NCBI RefSeq assembly: GCF_026410385.1
Contig: NZ_JAPMLT010000001.1
Span: 434,001-498,000 of the forward strand
DNA length: 64,000 nucleotides
Direction: 5' to 3'
Source: Tumebacillus lacus
GTDB taxonomy: Bacteria > Bacillota > Bacilli > Tumebacillales > Tumebacillaceae
The position numbers and the translations under genes are program-made. The stretch's first letter is position 1, and the number at the start of each line of letters is the position of its first letter. The notes below the pieces were generated by a model, which worked only from the letters and a program-made list of their open reading frames with translations, was not told where the DNA came from and made no database searches. Below are positions 35,120 through 43,647 of the stretch, piece after piece.

Positions 35120-35572
35120 TCAGATCCACAAGCAGATCGGCAGACTCCCTTGCACCGGTGGGCCGCTGGGGCGAAACCCGCGCCGGAACCAATAATCGAC
35201 TGCACGGCGGTTTTGGAGTTGGACGTGTCCGTCGATCACGCGAACCCCTCGCGCTCTGGCTGTCTGGACGATGTGGCGGGTCACCTGCCGCCCGATGCCG
35301 CCGCCTTGCGCGTGCGGAGACAGCACGAGCGACGCCCAGTACATCCGCCCTGGCGCGGTATGCGCGTAGCAGGTGTAGCCGACCGGCCGGCCATCTTGCT
35401 CGATGATCAGGGTCACGTCGCAACTGTGGATGATCTCGAGGATCGCCTCTTTTGTCAGCGAATGGCCGACGCTCGATTCGAAGACGCGCTGCATCGTTTC
35501 CAACGTCACGTCAACGAGATATCCCTCGTCTTGTCTGCACGCTTCCCGAAAGGTGATCGTTGTGTCTGGCAC
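35120..35572 (-). CDS. GNAT-family N-acetyltransferase
   Basis: 150 residues with a GNAT fold: W-A-S-L-V-L-S-P followed by the acetyl-CoA-binding turn Q-G-G-G-I-G-R-Q-V, then a C-terminal Y-W-F-R-R-G-F element. It transfers an acetyl group from acetyl-CoA to an unknown amine. The frame is open to 35713, but GTG at 35572 has AGGAGG about 7 nt upstream and starts a typical GNAT N-terminus (T-I-T-F-R-E-A), while the longer extension is proline/serine-rich and unlike the family. It sits alone between two terminators. Confidence 0.85.
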   Translation of the reverse strand: MPDTTITFREACRQDEGYLVDVTLETMQRVFESSVGHSLTKEAILEIIHSCDVTLIIEQDGRPVGYTCYAHTAPGRMYWASLVLSPHAQGGGIGRQVTRHIVQTARARGVRVIDGHVQLQNRRAVDYWFRRGFRPSGPPVQGSLPICLWI

Positions 35573-35651
35573 CGAACCCCCTCCTCTCCCCTCTTGCTCC
35601 GTATTGGCATCATACGCGCCGGATGGAGAGAAAGGTGAACCGATAAAAGGG

Positions 35652-35692
35652 AAAAAAGACGACTTCCCGCTAGAGGAGTGTCGTCTTTTTTT
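35652..35692 (-). terminator. Terminator of the amino-sugar salvage operon
   Basis: A perfect 12-bp stem (AAAAAAGACGAC / GTCGTCTTTTTT) with the nagA stop codon in the loop. Read on the minus strand it ends in six T residues. Confidence 0.85.
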
Positions 35693-36830
35693 CGTAGAGC
35701 AAACGTCCGGCACCGTATGTGCGTACCACGTTCAATTCTGTGTCGAGGACGAGGAAATCAGCGTCGTGGCCGACAGCCAGCCGTCCTTTACGGTCCGCGA
35801 CACCGATCAGGCGGGCCGGGGTGGCGGTGGCCATCTCGACCGCTTCCGGGAGCGGGACTCGGCACAGACGCACCATGTTTTGCACGGCGCGGTCGAGAGT
35901 CAGCGTGCTGCCGGCGAGCGTGCCGTCGGGGAGACGCGCTTCGCCGTCTTTAAGCAGGACGTCGAGACCGCCGAGGTCGTAGGCACCGTCCTCCATGCCG
36001 ACGGCGCGCATGCCGTCGCTGACGAGGACGAGGTTGTTCGCCCGCTTCAGTCGGTAGAGGATGCTCATCGCCACCGGATGGACGTGCACACCGTCGGCGA
36101 TTAACTCGGTCGTCAGCTCGTCGTGGTACATCGCCGCGCCGACGACGCCCGGCTCGCGGTGATGCAGCGGGCGCATGGCGTTGTAACAGTGCGTGACGTG
36201 CGACAGACCGTGGTTCATCGCTTCTTTGACGTGGTCATAGGTGGCGTCGGAGTGACCGACAGAGACTTGAACACCGTGCGCGGTGAGGTGTGCGATCACT
36301 TCATGCGACTCCGGGTGCTCCGGAGCCAGCGTCACGACTTTCAGCAGGCCGCCCGCCGCTTGCAACAGCGCATCTGCGTCCTCGACGGCGGGCGTGACGA
36401 CGAAGGCAGCATTTTGCGCTCCTTTGTGGCGCATGTTGATCCACGGACCTTCGAGGTGAATACCGAGCAACTCCGCGCCCGGCGGCCGTTCGTCGGCAAA
36501 CTGGCGGCAAGCGGCGAGCACCTGACGAAGATCGCCGATCCCTCCCGTCAGCGTGGTCGCAAGGTAGCCGGTGACGCCGTAGCGGGCCAGCGAGGCTGAG
36601 ATGCCCTCCAACGCCGCCCGGCTGCCGTCCATCACGTCATGGCCGTTCGAGCCGTGCACGTGTACGTCGAGGTAGCCGGGGACGATGTATCCTTCCGCAC
36701 AGATCAAGTCGGGCGTCTCGTCTCGTCGCGGACCGATGTAGGTGATCTTGCCGTCAGCGACGATCAGCAGGTGATCGTCCAGGATCTGCCTTCCGACGAC
36801 CAGGTTGCCTTGGATGATCGTTTGGTTCAT
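35670..36830 (-). CDS. nagA: N-acetylglucosamine-6-phosphate deacetylase
   Basis: 386 residues. It deacetylates GlcNAc-6-phosphate to glucosamine-6-phosphate. Metal and catalytic residues of the amidohydrolase fold are in place: D-V-H-V-H-G (His57, His59), Glu127 in H-L-E-G-P-W, His193 in V-G-H-S-D, His214 in T-H-C-Y-N-A-M, and Asp272 in V-S-D-G-M. ATG at 36830 has GGAGGAG upstream. It is the last gene of the salvage operon and receives GlcNAc-6-P from MurQ and the kinase. No nagB (deaminase) is in the window, so that step must be encoded elsewhere. Confidence 0.96.
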   Translation of the reverse strand: MNQTIIQGNLVVGRQILDDHLLIVADGKITYIGPRRDETPDLICAEGYIVPGYLDVHVHGSNGHDVMDGSRAALEGISASLARYGVTGYLATTLTGGIGDLRQVLAACRQFADERPPGAELLGIHLEGPWINMRHKGAQNAAFVVTPAVEDADALLQAAGGLLKVVTLAPEHPESHEVIAHLTAHGVQVSVGHSDATYDHVKEAMNHGLSHVTHCYNAMRPLHHREPGVVGAAMYHDELTTELIADGVHVHPVAMSILYRLKRANNLVLVSDGMRAVGMEDGAYDLGGLDVLLKDGEARLPDGTLAGSTLTLDRAVQNMVRLCRVPLPEAVEMATATPARLIGVADRKGRLAVGHDADFLVLDTELNVVRTYGAGRLLYEKKTTLL

Positions 36831-36851
36831 ATGACTCTCCTCCCTTCTTGG

Positions 36852-37913
36852 CTAGAGTTGAAAAGCTGCGGCGTGCAAGGCTCGCCGCCACGCAGCCAGA
36901 TCGGTCTGCACATGCGGGTGAACGCGGTTGGTCAAGGCGATCACCTGCGTCTCAGTCGCCGGATGCAAGCGCAGCGAGGTGCCGGTGAAGCCGAGGTGAC
37001 CGAACGCCCCGTCCTCATACAATTGGAACCCGAGCCCTCGCGCGTCGCCGATGCCCACCGTGTGAAGGGTCGTCGCCAGCCGCACCCAATGCTCCTCCAG
37101 ATAACCGCCTCCCTTTGCCGCCCACATCTCGACATAGCGGGAGACATCGCGGGCTGTGGAAAACAACCCGGCGTGGCTGCTCACGCCGCCCATGCCGTAC
37201 CACGCGTGGCCGTCGTGCACCTCGCCGACCAGCGTCTCGGTGCGCCACGGGAAGGCGTCGATCTCCGCAGCGGGGGCGTAGTCGGCGCACATCTTGCGCT
37301 CGTGGGCGTTGCCGACCTCCGTCGCAACCAGTTCGGTGCGTTTCAGATGAGTCGGGGTGAAGAAGGTCTGGTCAAGGCCGAGCGGCTCAAACACCTGCTC
37401 GTTGAACACCTCGAGCAGCGGTTTGTTCCACACGGCTTCCAACAGGCAGCCGAGCAGGATAAATCCGAGGTCGCTGTAGACGACACGCGTGCCTGGAGTC
37501 GCCTCCAGCCGCACTCGTTCGCAGATGTGCCGATAGATCGCTTCCGGAGTCTGCGCCCGCAAGTACATCGGCAGCCAAGCAAGCAGTCCGGACGTGTGGG
37601 TCAGCAGGTGAAACACGGTCACGTCCGGCTGGGTGAACAGCGGAACATAGCGCTGAACCGGCGCGTGCAGATCGATCTGTCCTGCCTGCAGCGTGCGCAG
37701 GACGGCAGGAAGTGTCGCCATCACTTTGGTCAGCGAGGCGAGGTCAAACCACATGTCGGTCCGCATCGGGCGTTGCTCCGGCGTGATCTCCGCCATCCCC
37801 CATGCGTCGAACAGGATCTCCTCCCCTGCCCGCACCACCCGCACGACCGCTCCGGGAAAGAGGCCGTCTGCCAGCCCCTGCTCCACAACGGCGCGAACGT
37901 TTCGCGCGATCAC
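36852..37913 (-). CDS. S12 serine hydrolase, AmiE-like
   Basis: 353 residues of the beta-lactamase/S12 family. The S-x-x-K motif is S-L-T-K (about residue 60), followed by Y-S-D-L-G in the Y-x-N position and a C-terminal H-L-G-F-T-G-T box. In Bacillus subtilis the AmiE (YbbE) MurNAc-L-alanine amidase of the same family sits with nagZ and namZ homologues, so this gene likely strips peptide from muropeptides. I see no signal peptide, unlike secreted AmiE, which suggests a cytosolic version. GTG at 37913 overlaps the permease stop (GTGA). Confidence 0.8.
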   Translation of the reverse strand: MIARNVRAVVEQGLADGLFPGAVVRVVRAGEEILFDAWGMAEITPEQRPMRTDMWFDLASLTKVMATLPAVLRTLQAGQIDLHAPVQRYVPLFTQPDVTVFHLLTHTSGLLAWLPMYLRAQTPEAIYRHICERVRLEATPGTRVVYSDLGFILLGCLLEAVWNKPLLEVFNEQVFEPLGLDQTFFTPTHLKRTELVATEVGNAHERKMCADYAPAAEIDAFPWRTETLVGEVHDGHAWYGMGGVSSHAGLFSTARDVSRYVEMWAAKGGGYLEEHWVRLATTLHTVGIGDARGLGFQLYEDGAFGHLGFTGTSLRLHPATETQVIALTNRVHPHVQTDLAAWRRALHAAAFQL

Positions 37914-38875
37914 TCTTTGACGCCGCCGACGGTGAGACCGCGGATGAAGTAGCGCTGGAAGGCGATGAACACGATGATCATCGGCACCGCCGCCACCGCC
38001 GCACCGCTCATCAGCAGTTTGAAGATCGCGAGGTTTTGATCCTGCAAGGTCTTCAGACCGACCGGGAGCGTGTAGAGGTCAGCGTTGTTCAGCACGATAA
38101 TCGGCCAGAGGAACGAGTTCCAGACGTTCATGAAAGTAAAGATACCGAGCGTCGCCAACGCCGGCTTGGCCAGCGGGACGACGACCGTCCAGAAGGTCTT
38201 CCACTCGGAAGCGCCGTCGATTTTGGCCGCTTCCAGCAGATCGGACGGGATCGAGAGCATGTACTGGCGCATCAGGAACACGCCGAACACCATCGAGAGG
38301 TCAGGCAAGATCAGCGCCCAATGCGTGTCCATCAGGCCGAGCGTTTGCACCATTTTAAAGAGAGGAACGAGCGTGATCTGACCGGGGATCATCATCGTGG
38401 CGATGATCAGCCAGAAGATAAAGTCGCGTCCGGGAAATTGTTTTTTGGCCAGCACGTAGCCGGCCATCGTGTCGAGCAAGAGGATGCCGACGGTGACGAC
38501 GACGGCGATGTACGCGGAGTTGAAGAACCATTTCCAGATGCTCGTGCCGTTAAACAAGGCGGCAAATCCGGAGAAAGTGTCGGTGACGATCATATCCATC
38601 CGCTCGCGGTGATGCGCTTCTGCGGCGGCATTGCCGGATGAGGCGGCGTCGCGGGCTTTGCCCCATTCCTCGAAGTATTTCGGGATGCCCATCGGGTAGA
38701 GCTTGGGCGGTTCGGCCTCGACGTAGGAGATGACTTGACCGGTGGTGTCGTCTTTGTATTCGCTGAGCTGCAAGGCGGTCGAGAAGACCCAGTACAGCGG
38801 GAGCAGCGAGATCACGGCCCAGATGATCAGGATCGTGTAGGTGATAAATTTGCCGGATGTGCGTTGCAGGTTCAT
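37910..38875 (-). CDS. Sugar ABC importer permease, MalG type
   Basis: 321 residues with six predicted membrane helices. The EAA loop that contacts the ATPase is clear (E-A-A-K-I-D-G-A-S-E-W). Residues about 60-115 form an unusually long extracytoplasmic loop between helices 1 and 2. CUT1-family permeases pair with a MalF-type partner, here the next gene upstream. No ATPase gene is in the operon; in many Firmicutes one shared MsmX-type ATPase drives several such importers. In this context the cargo is probably MurNAc-containing sugars or muropeptides (inference). Confidence 0.92.
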   Translation of the reverse strand: MNLQRTSGKFITYTILIIWAVISLLPLYWVFSTALQLSEYKDDTTGQVISYVEAEPPKLYPMGIPKYFEEWGKARDAASSGNAAAEAHHRERMDMIVTDTFSGFAALFNGTSIWKWFFNSAYIAVVVTVGILLLDTMAGYVLAKKQFPGRDFIFWLIIATMMIPGQITLVPLFKMVQTLGLMDTHWALILPDLSMVFGVFLMRQYMLSIPSDLLEAAKIDGASEWKTFWTVVVPLAKPALATLGIFTFMNVWNSFLWPIIVLNNADLYTLPVGLKTLQDQNLAIFKLLMSGAAVAAVPMIIVFIAFQRYFIRGLTVGGVKE

Positions 38876-38891
38876 CTGTGTCTGCTCCCCC

Positions 38892-39836
38892 CTAGTCTTC
38901 CGATTTGCGGTACAGGAGTCGGTATTGGATGAGGCCGAAGATCAGCGTGATCACGAACAGCACGATCGCCTGCGCCGATGCGAGGCCGAACTCCAGATCG
39001 CGGAAGCCTGTCTTGTAGATCAAGTGAACCAGCGTCTCCGTCGCGTCGCCCGGTCCCCCGCCGGTCATCAGAATGACCTGCGTGAACACTTGGAACGAGC
39101 CGATCAAGGACAGCATGGTCAAGTACAGCGTGGTCGGCTTGAGCAGCGGCACGGTGATCTGCCACCAGCGTTGGAACGAGCCTGCGCCGTCGATCTTGGC
39201 CGCCTCGTACAGCGATTCCGGGATCGAGCCCATCGCGGCGAGGTACATGATGATGCCGACGCCCGGCGGGATCAGAATGCTCATGATGATCAGCGCCCAC
39301 AAGGCGGTGTCCGATTGGTTCAGCCAGTCTTGAGCCGGGATGTTGAAGAAGCTCAAGAAGTAGTTGAACAGACCGAAGCGGTAGTTGTACACCCAACGCC
39401 AGACCATCGCGATGATGACCATCGAGGTGACCGTCGGCAGGTAAAACGCGCCCCGGAAAAAACTCTGGGAGATCCGGCCCAGCGGGTGGATCAAAGTGGC
39501 CAGCGTCAACGCCAGCAGGATCGAGACCGGCACGGTGACCAACGTGTATTTCAGCGTATTCCACAAAGCGATCATAAACGCTTCGTTTTGGAAGGTGGCG
39601 ACGTAGTTGTCGATGCCGACCCATTCGCTCTCAAAGATGCCAAACTCTTGGAAGGAAATGACGAACGCCCAGATGACCGGTAGCACGATAAAGGCGATAA
39701 ACAGAATCATTTTCGGCAGCAGGAACAGGTAGGCGGCGCGCTGCTTCCACATCTCGCGAAGCAAGGATTTCTGACGCGAGCGGAGCTTGGCGGACGGTTT
39801 GCCCGTTTCGTGTGCTGTCGTTGGAGAGGTCTTCAC
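38892..39836 (-). CDS. Sugar ABC importer permease, MalF type
   Basis: 314 residues, six membrane helices starting at about residue 32, and an EAA motif E-A-A-K-I-D-G-A-G-S-F. It forms a heterodimer with the product of 37910-38875, whose ATG lies 17 nt after this gene's stop. GTG at 39836 has AGGAGGG upstream. It follows the binding-protein gene after an 84-nt gap that contains a stem-loop. Confidence 0.92.
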   Translation of the reverse strand: MKTSPTTAHETGKPSAKLRSRQKSLLREMWKQRAAYLFLLPKMILFIAFIVLPVIWAFVISFQEFGIFESEWVGIDNYVATFQNEAFMIALWNTLKYTLVTVPVSILLALTLATLIHPLGRISQSFFRGAFYLPTVTSMVIIAMVWRWVYNYRFGLFNYFLSFFNIPAQDWLNQSDTALWALIIMSILIPPGVGIIMYLAAMGSIPESLYEAAKIDGAGSFQRWWQITVPLLKPTTLYLTMLSLIGSFQVFTQVILMTGGGPGDATETLVHLIYKTGFRDLEFGLASAQAIVLFVITLIFGLIQYRLLYRKSED

Positions 39837-39868
39837 GCTCTTCCCTCCTGACGGTGTAAGTAGTAGCA

Positions 39869-39892
39869 GGGGCTCCGCATATCGGGAGCCCC
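39869..39892 (-). other. Intra-operon stem-loop after the binding-protein gene
   Basis: GGGGCTCC and GGAGCCCC form a perfect 8-bp stem around an 8-nt loop, not followed by a T run on the minus strand. Such hairpins behind binding-protein genes often stabilise the upstream mRNA and lower expression of the permeases. Function here is inferred. Confidence 0.6.
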
Positions 39893-39920
39893 CACCCTGT
39901 GCAGGTTGTTCAGTTCGGTG

Positions 39921-41240
39921 TTACTTCAGCAGGCCGTCGACCGTTTTCTTCGCGTCAGCCATCGCTGCGTCCGGCGCTTTTTCGCCGTTGAGGACGAGTT
40001 GCAGTTCTTTTTGAATCGCTTCGTCGATCTTCTTCCAGTTCGCGTGCTTCGGAACCATCACCGCTTGCTCGGTGAGCTTTTGCGCTTGTTGCATCGGGAT
40101 GTTGCCTTCGAACGGCTTTTGATCCATCGCCGATTTGCGGGACGGGAAGGTGCCGTAGTTTTTCGCGGACAGCACTTGGTTGTCGGTGTTGGACAGTTGC
40201 TTCATGAAGTCAGCGAGTACTTTCTTTTTCCCTTTGTCTTCTTGTGCGAACATCATCCAGCCGCCGACGCCGCCGATGGTGACCGGCTTGCCCGATTTGC
40301 CGGTCGGGTAAGACGCGACCATGACGTTGTTCATGTTTGCTTTTGCTGCTGCGGAGATCGCCCAGGTCGCCCACGGCTCGACGGCAACCGATTTTTGAGC
40401 GGAGAACGCTTTCCAGGTGCCGCCGACATCGCCGGAGCCCATTTCTTTCGGAGCCACTTTTTCAACAGCTTTGAGGTCGGCCAGCTTTTTCATCGCGTCG
40501 GTCGCTTCTTTGCTGTCGAAGGTGAACTTGGTGCCGTCTTCGCTCAGCGGACGTCCGCCGTCCATGTAGAGGAACGGCCAAGCTTCGTAGTACCCGTTTT
40601 TGATGTAGGTGGACATGCCGTACACGTCGGTGGTGCCGTCGCCGTCTTTGTCGTAGGTCAGCTTTTTCATGCTGTCGACAAACTCTTCCCACGTCCATTG
40701 GCCGTCTTTCGGCGGCTCGACGTTGCGCTCTTTGAAGACGTCGAGGTTAAGCAGCATGGAGTGGACGGTCATCGCCGCCGGCACGCCGTACATTTTGCCG
40801 TCTTGGGTGTATGCTTCCAGCGCGTTTTCGTAGAAGTCTTTCTTGTCGTCAGCGGTGAAGTAGTCATCCAGCGGCTCGACGACTTTTTGCTTGATGAAGG
40901 TCGGATTGACACCGTTGCCGGAGATGTCGATCGGCGCGATGTCCGGCCATGCTTTGCCGGCGATGGAGACGCCGAGCTTGTCATTCAGCTCTGCCCACGG
41001 CACTTGCACGATCTCGACGGTGACGCCTTGGTGCGAAGATTCAAACGCTTTCGCTTGTGCTTCCAGCCAATGGTATTTGTTTTTGCTCGGATCTTCCCAG
41101 CGCGGGCCGTCCCAGATGACGATCTTGCCGGTCCAGTTTGCGGTCTCTGTCTCTTTTTCCGTTTTTTCGGAGCAGCCGGCCAAACCTGCGCCCGCTACTG
41201 CCATCACAGTGACCAATGCCACAGTTTTCATGAATTTCAT
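39921..41240 (-). CDS. Sugar ABC importer solute-binding lipoprotein
   Basis: 439 residues. A lipoprotein signal ends in L-A-G-C (Cys23), so it is anchored on the outer face of the membrane. The rest is a family-1 extracellular solute-binding protein, with K-I-V-I-W-D-G near the N-terminus and Y-G-V-P-A-A in the hinge region. It delivers substrate to the two permeases downstream. Ligand is unknown; the operon points to GlcNAc-MurNAc or muropeptides. It begins 41 nt after the NamZ stop, the second largest gap in the operon. Confidence 0.92.
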   Translation of the reverse strand: MKFMKTVALVTVMAVAGAGLAGCSEKTEKETETANWTGKIVIWDGPRWEDPSKNKYHWLEAQAKAFESSHQGVTVEIVQVPWAELNDKLGVSIAGKAWPDIAPIDISGNGVNPTFIKQKVVEPLDDYFTADDKKDFYENALEAYTQDGKMYGVPAAMTVHSMLLNLDVFKERNVEPPKDGQWTWEEFVDSMKKLTYDKDGDGTTDVYGMSTYIKNGYYEAWPFLYMDGGRPLSEDGTKFTFDSKEATDAMKKLADLKAVEKVAPKEMGSGDVGGTWKAFSAQKSVAVEPWATWAISAAAKANMNNVMVASYPTGKSGKPVTIGGVGGWMMFAQEDKGKKKVLADFMKQLSNTDNQVLSAKNYGTFPSRKSAMDQKPFEGNIPMQQAQKLTEQAVMVPKHANWKKIDEAIQKELQLVLNGEKAPDAAMADAKKTVDGLLK

Positions 41241-41281
41241 GTGTAAGTGCCCCCTTGGTTAAATCTGTGCTAGATGTGCTT

Positions 41282-42439
41282 TTATAGATATAAAAAGTGA
41301 GCAGACTGTGCGGCGCAAAACGCCTGCGCCTCGGTGCGCCACCTCTTATACACGTCGGAAAGGTCTTGCTCCGTTTCGATCGCCGTCCGCAGTTCGTCTG
41401 TGCCGGTCAGCAGGTCGAGAAAGCGGCGGCCGTTCACCGGATCGGTGAAGGAGAACTCCTGCCGGTGCAGGAGCGCGACCGTCTGCAGAAGATGCCCGGC
41501 CGTCTCGACCGGGCGAAACGTCTCACGGTCGGTGACGTGCACCTGTGCGCCGTGGCAGAGCTCGCCCTGATATTTGGAAAAGGTCGGGACGAAGTGCGTT
41601 TCGCGCAGGCGCACGCCCGGCAGGTTCAGTCGATGAAACGCGCGGATCAACTCTTTGGCCCGCAGCCAAGGTGCGCCGAACGTCTCGAACGGCCGGGTGG
41701 TGCCCCGTCCTTCGGAGAGGTTGGTTCCTTCAAGCAGCGCGAGACCGGGATAGACCAGTGCGGTATCGAACGTCGGCATGTTCGGCGAGGTCGGCACCCA
41801 GTGGCGGCCCGTTTCGTCGAACCAGCGGTCGCGTGACCATCCTTCGACGGTGACCACCTCAGGTGCGGGCAACCCTTTGCCCGCGGCGATAAATCGGGCA
41901 GTCTCCCCTGTCGTCATGCCGTAGCGCAACGGCAACGGATCGCGCCCCACATAGGAGCGGAACGGCACGCGAACGAGCGGGCCTTCGACGCGGGACCCGG
42001 ACAGCGGGTTGGGACGGTCGAGCACGATCACCGGAATTCTGTGCGCGGCGGCCGCATCGAGGACGTAGCCGAGCGCGGACAGGTAGGTGTAAAAGCGAAC
42101 GCCGACGTCTTGGTAGTCGACGAAGATCGCGTCGAGGTCCCGCAACATCTCCGGCGTCGGTTCTTTGCGCGCTCCGTAGAGCGAATAGACCGGGACGCCC
42201 GACTCCGGGTGCGTCTCGTCCGCGACGGTGTCGCCCGCCTGCGCCACCCCGTAGAGTCCGTGCTCCGGGGTAAAGATCGTCCGGAGATCGAGCTCAGGCC
42301 GCGCGGCGATGCGGTCGACGGTCGGCACGAGGTCGCGGTCGACCGCAGCCAAGTGGGTGAACAGGCCGATCCGCGCGCCTTGATAACGGCGCAGGGTGTC
42401 AGTGTCGGAGAGGCGTTCGATGCCGATGCGCATCGTCAT
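41282..42439 (-). CDS. namZ: Exo-beta-N-acetylmuramidase NamZ-like (DUF1343/YbbC)
   Basis: 385 residues of the DUF1343/YbbC family, whose B. subtilis member NamZ releases terminal MurNAc from wall fragments. Typical stretches: R-I-G-L-F-T-H, I-F-T-P-E-H-G-L-Y-G, V-Y-S-L-Y-G and D-Y-Q-D-V-G-V-R-F-Y-T-Y. The frame is open to 42538, but ATG at 42439 has GGGGAG 9 nt upstream and starts 14 nt after anmK. It has no signal peptide, whereas B. subtilis NamZ is exported, so I infer action on imported sugars. It complements NagZ: one trims GlcNAc, the other MurNAc. Confidence 0.9.
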   Translation of the reverse strand: MTMRIGIERLSDTDTLRRYQGARIGLFTHLAAVDRDLVPTVDRIAARPELDLRTIFTPEHGLYGVAQAGDTVADETHPESGVPVYSLYGARKEPTPEMLRDLDAIFVDYQDVGVRFYTYLSALGYVLDAAAAHRIPVIVLDRPNPLSGSRVEGPLVRVPFRSYVGRDPLPLRYGMTTGETARFIAAGKGLPAPEVVTVEGWSRDRWFDETGRHWVPTSPNMPTFDTALVYPGLALLEGTNLSEGRGTTRPFETFGAPWLRAKELIRAFHRLNLPGVRLRETHFVPTFSKYQGELCHGAQVHVTDRETFRPVETAGHLLQTVALLHRQEFSFTDPVNGRRFLDLLTGTDELRTAIETEQDLSDVYKRWRTEAQAFCAAQSAHFLYL

Positions 42440-42453
42440 GACCGATCGCTCCC

Positions 42454-43647
42454 CTACGTCCAGACGATCTTGCCCATCACGACCGGGCGGTGCGCGCCGG
42501 TGGCGGAGGGCAGATTGTTCGGACGGCGATGGTAACATTCATATCCCAGGATCGCAAAGGCGACCGCCTCTTTTGCATCGCTCGGGATGCCGGTCGCCTC
42601 CTGCGGCAAGATGCGGATGCCGGGAAGTCCCGCCCCGATGCCCGCGAGCAGGAGCGGGTTGTACGCCCCGCCGCCGCCGATGATGATCTCCTCGACGGCG
42701 TGATGCGGGAGGACGTGGTGTTGGATCGCTTCGGTGAAGGTCCTGACTGTGAACTCGGTCGCCGTGGCGATCAGATCTTCGGGTGCGTAGCCGCGCTCCT
42801 GTCCGTCTCGCCACCACATCTCCACGCAAGGCTCGCCAAACAGCTCGCGTCCGGTGGATTTGGGCGGTGTTTCTCTGAAGTATGGCAACGAAAGCCATTC
42901 TTGCAGATACTCCTCAATGATCCGGCCGGAGCGGGCGATCTTGCCGTCCTTGTCATAGGTCTGCGCTCCGCCCGTCGCCCGCCGCACCAGCCCGTCGAGA
43001 ATCATGTTGCCAGGTCCGGTGTCAAAGGCGATAACCCGCTCCCCTGCCGCCACGCCGCCAGCGGGCAGCACGGTCAGGTTGGCGATGCCGCCGATGTTGG
43101 CGGTGATCCGCCCCGTTTGTCCGGTCGGATCGGCGAACAGCAGCGCGTCGACGAACGGTACCAACGGCGCGCCCTGCCCGCCGGCCGCCACGTCGCGGAC
43201 GCGGAAATCGGAGATGACCGGAATGCCGGTGTGCTCGGCGATGACAGACGCCTCGCCGATCTGCAACGTGGACGCAATGTCGTACCCGGCCAACGGTTCC
43301 GGCGTCGGGCTGTGCCAGACCGTCTGTCCGTGCGAAGCGATGAAGGTGATCTCCTCACGGGCGATCCCTGCGTGTGAAAGCGCTGTCAAAACCGCTTCGG
43401 CGAAGACCCGGCCGAGCAGAAAATTCATCTGCGAGATCGTCGCACTGTTTGAGCTGCCGAGAGAGAACAGTTTAAAGACCTCACTCCGAACGGCATCTGT
43501 GAACGGCACGGTCTGGAAATGGCGCAACTTCACACCGACAGACGGCGGAGCACCGGTCAGATCGACGATCGCCACATCGACCCCGTCGACCGATGTGCCG
43601 GACATCAGACCGATGCAAGTCAAAGGCTGCTGCTCCGTCGTCTTCAT
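42454..43647 (-). CDS. anmK: Anhydro-N-acetylmuramic acid kinase
   Basis: 397 residues. AnmK cleaves and phosphorylates 1,6-anhydroMurNAc to MurNAc-6-phosphate, the MurQ substrate. The phosphate-binding motif G-L-M-S-G-T-S-V-D-G-V-D is at about 13-24, and G-G-G-G-A-Y-N-P lies near the C-terminus as expected. ATG overlaps the nagZ stop by 4 nt and has GGAGG upstream. AnmK is best known from Gram-negative recycling. Its presence implies that this cell meets 1,6-anhydro ends, which only lytic transglycosylases make. Confidence 0.96.
   Translation of the reverse strand: MKTTEQQPLTCIGLMSGTSVDGVDVAIVDLTGAPPSVGVKLRHFQTVPFTDAVRSEVFKLFSLGSSNSATISQMNFLLGRVFAEAVLTALSHAGIAREEITFIASHGQTVWHSPTPEPLAGYDIASTLQIGEASVIAEHTGIPVISDFRVRDVAAGGQGAPLVPFVDALLFADPTGQTGRITANIGGIANLTVLPAGGVAAGERVIAFDTGPGNMILDGLVRRATGGAQTYDKDGKIARSGRIIEEYLQEWLSLPYFRETPPKSTGRELFGEPCVEMWWRDGQERGYAPEDLIATATEFTVRTFTEAIQHHVLPHHAVEEIIIGGGGAYNPLLLAGIGAGLPGIRILPQEATGIPSDAKEAVAFAILGYECYHRRPNNLPSATGAHRPVVMGKIVWT

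Noticed and set aside
36852-37913. S12 hydrolase as a ClbP/ZmaM-type prodrug peptidase for the NRPS product
   Set aside because: It lies inside the amino-sugar operon, has no membrane helices or signal peptide, and the NRPS lacks the epimerisation domain needed for a D-Asn prodrug motif.
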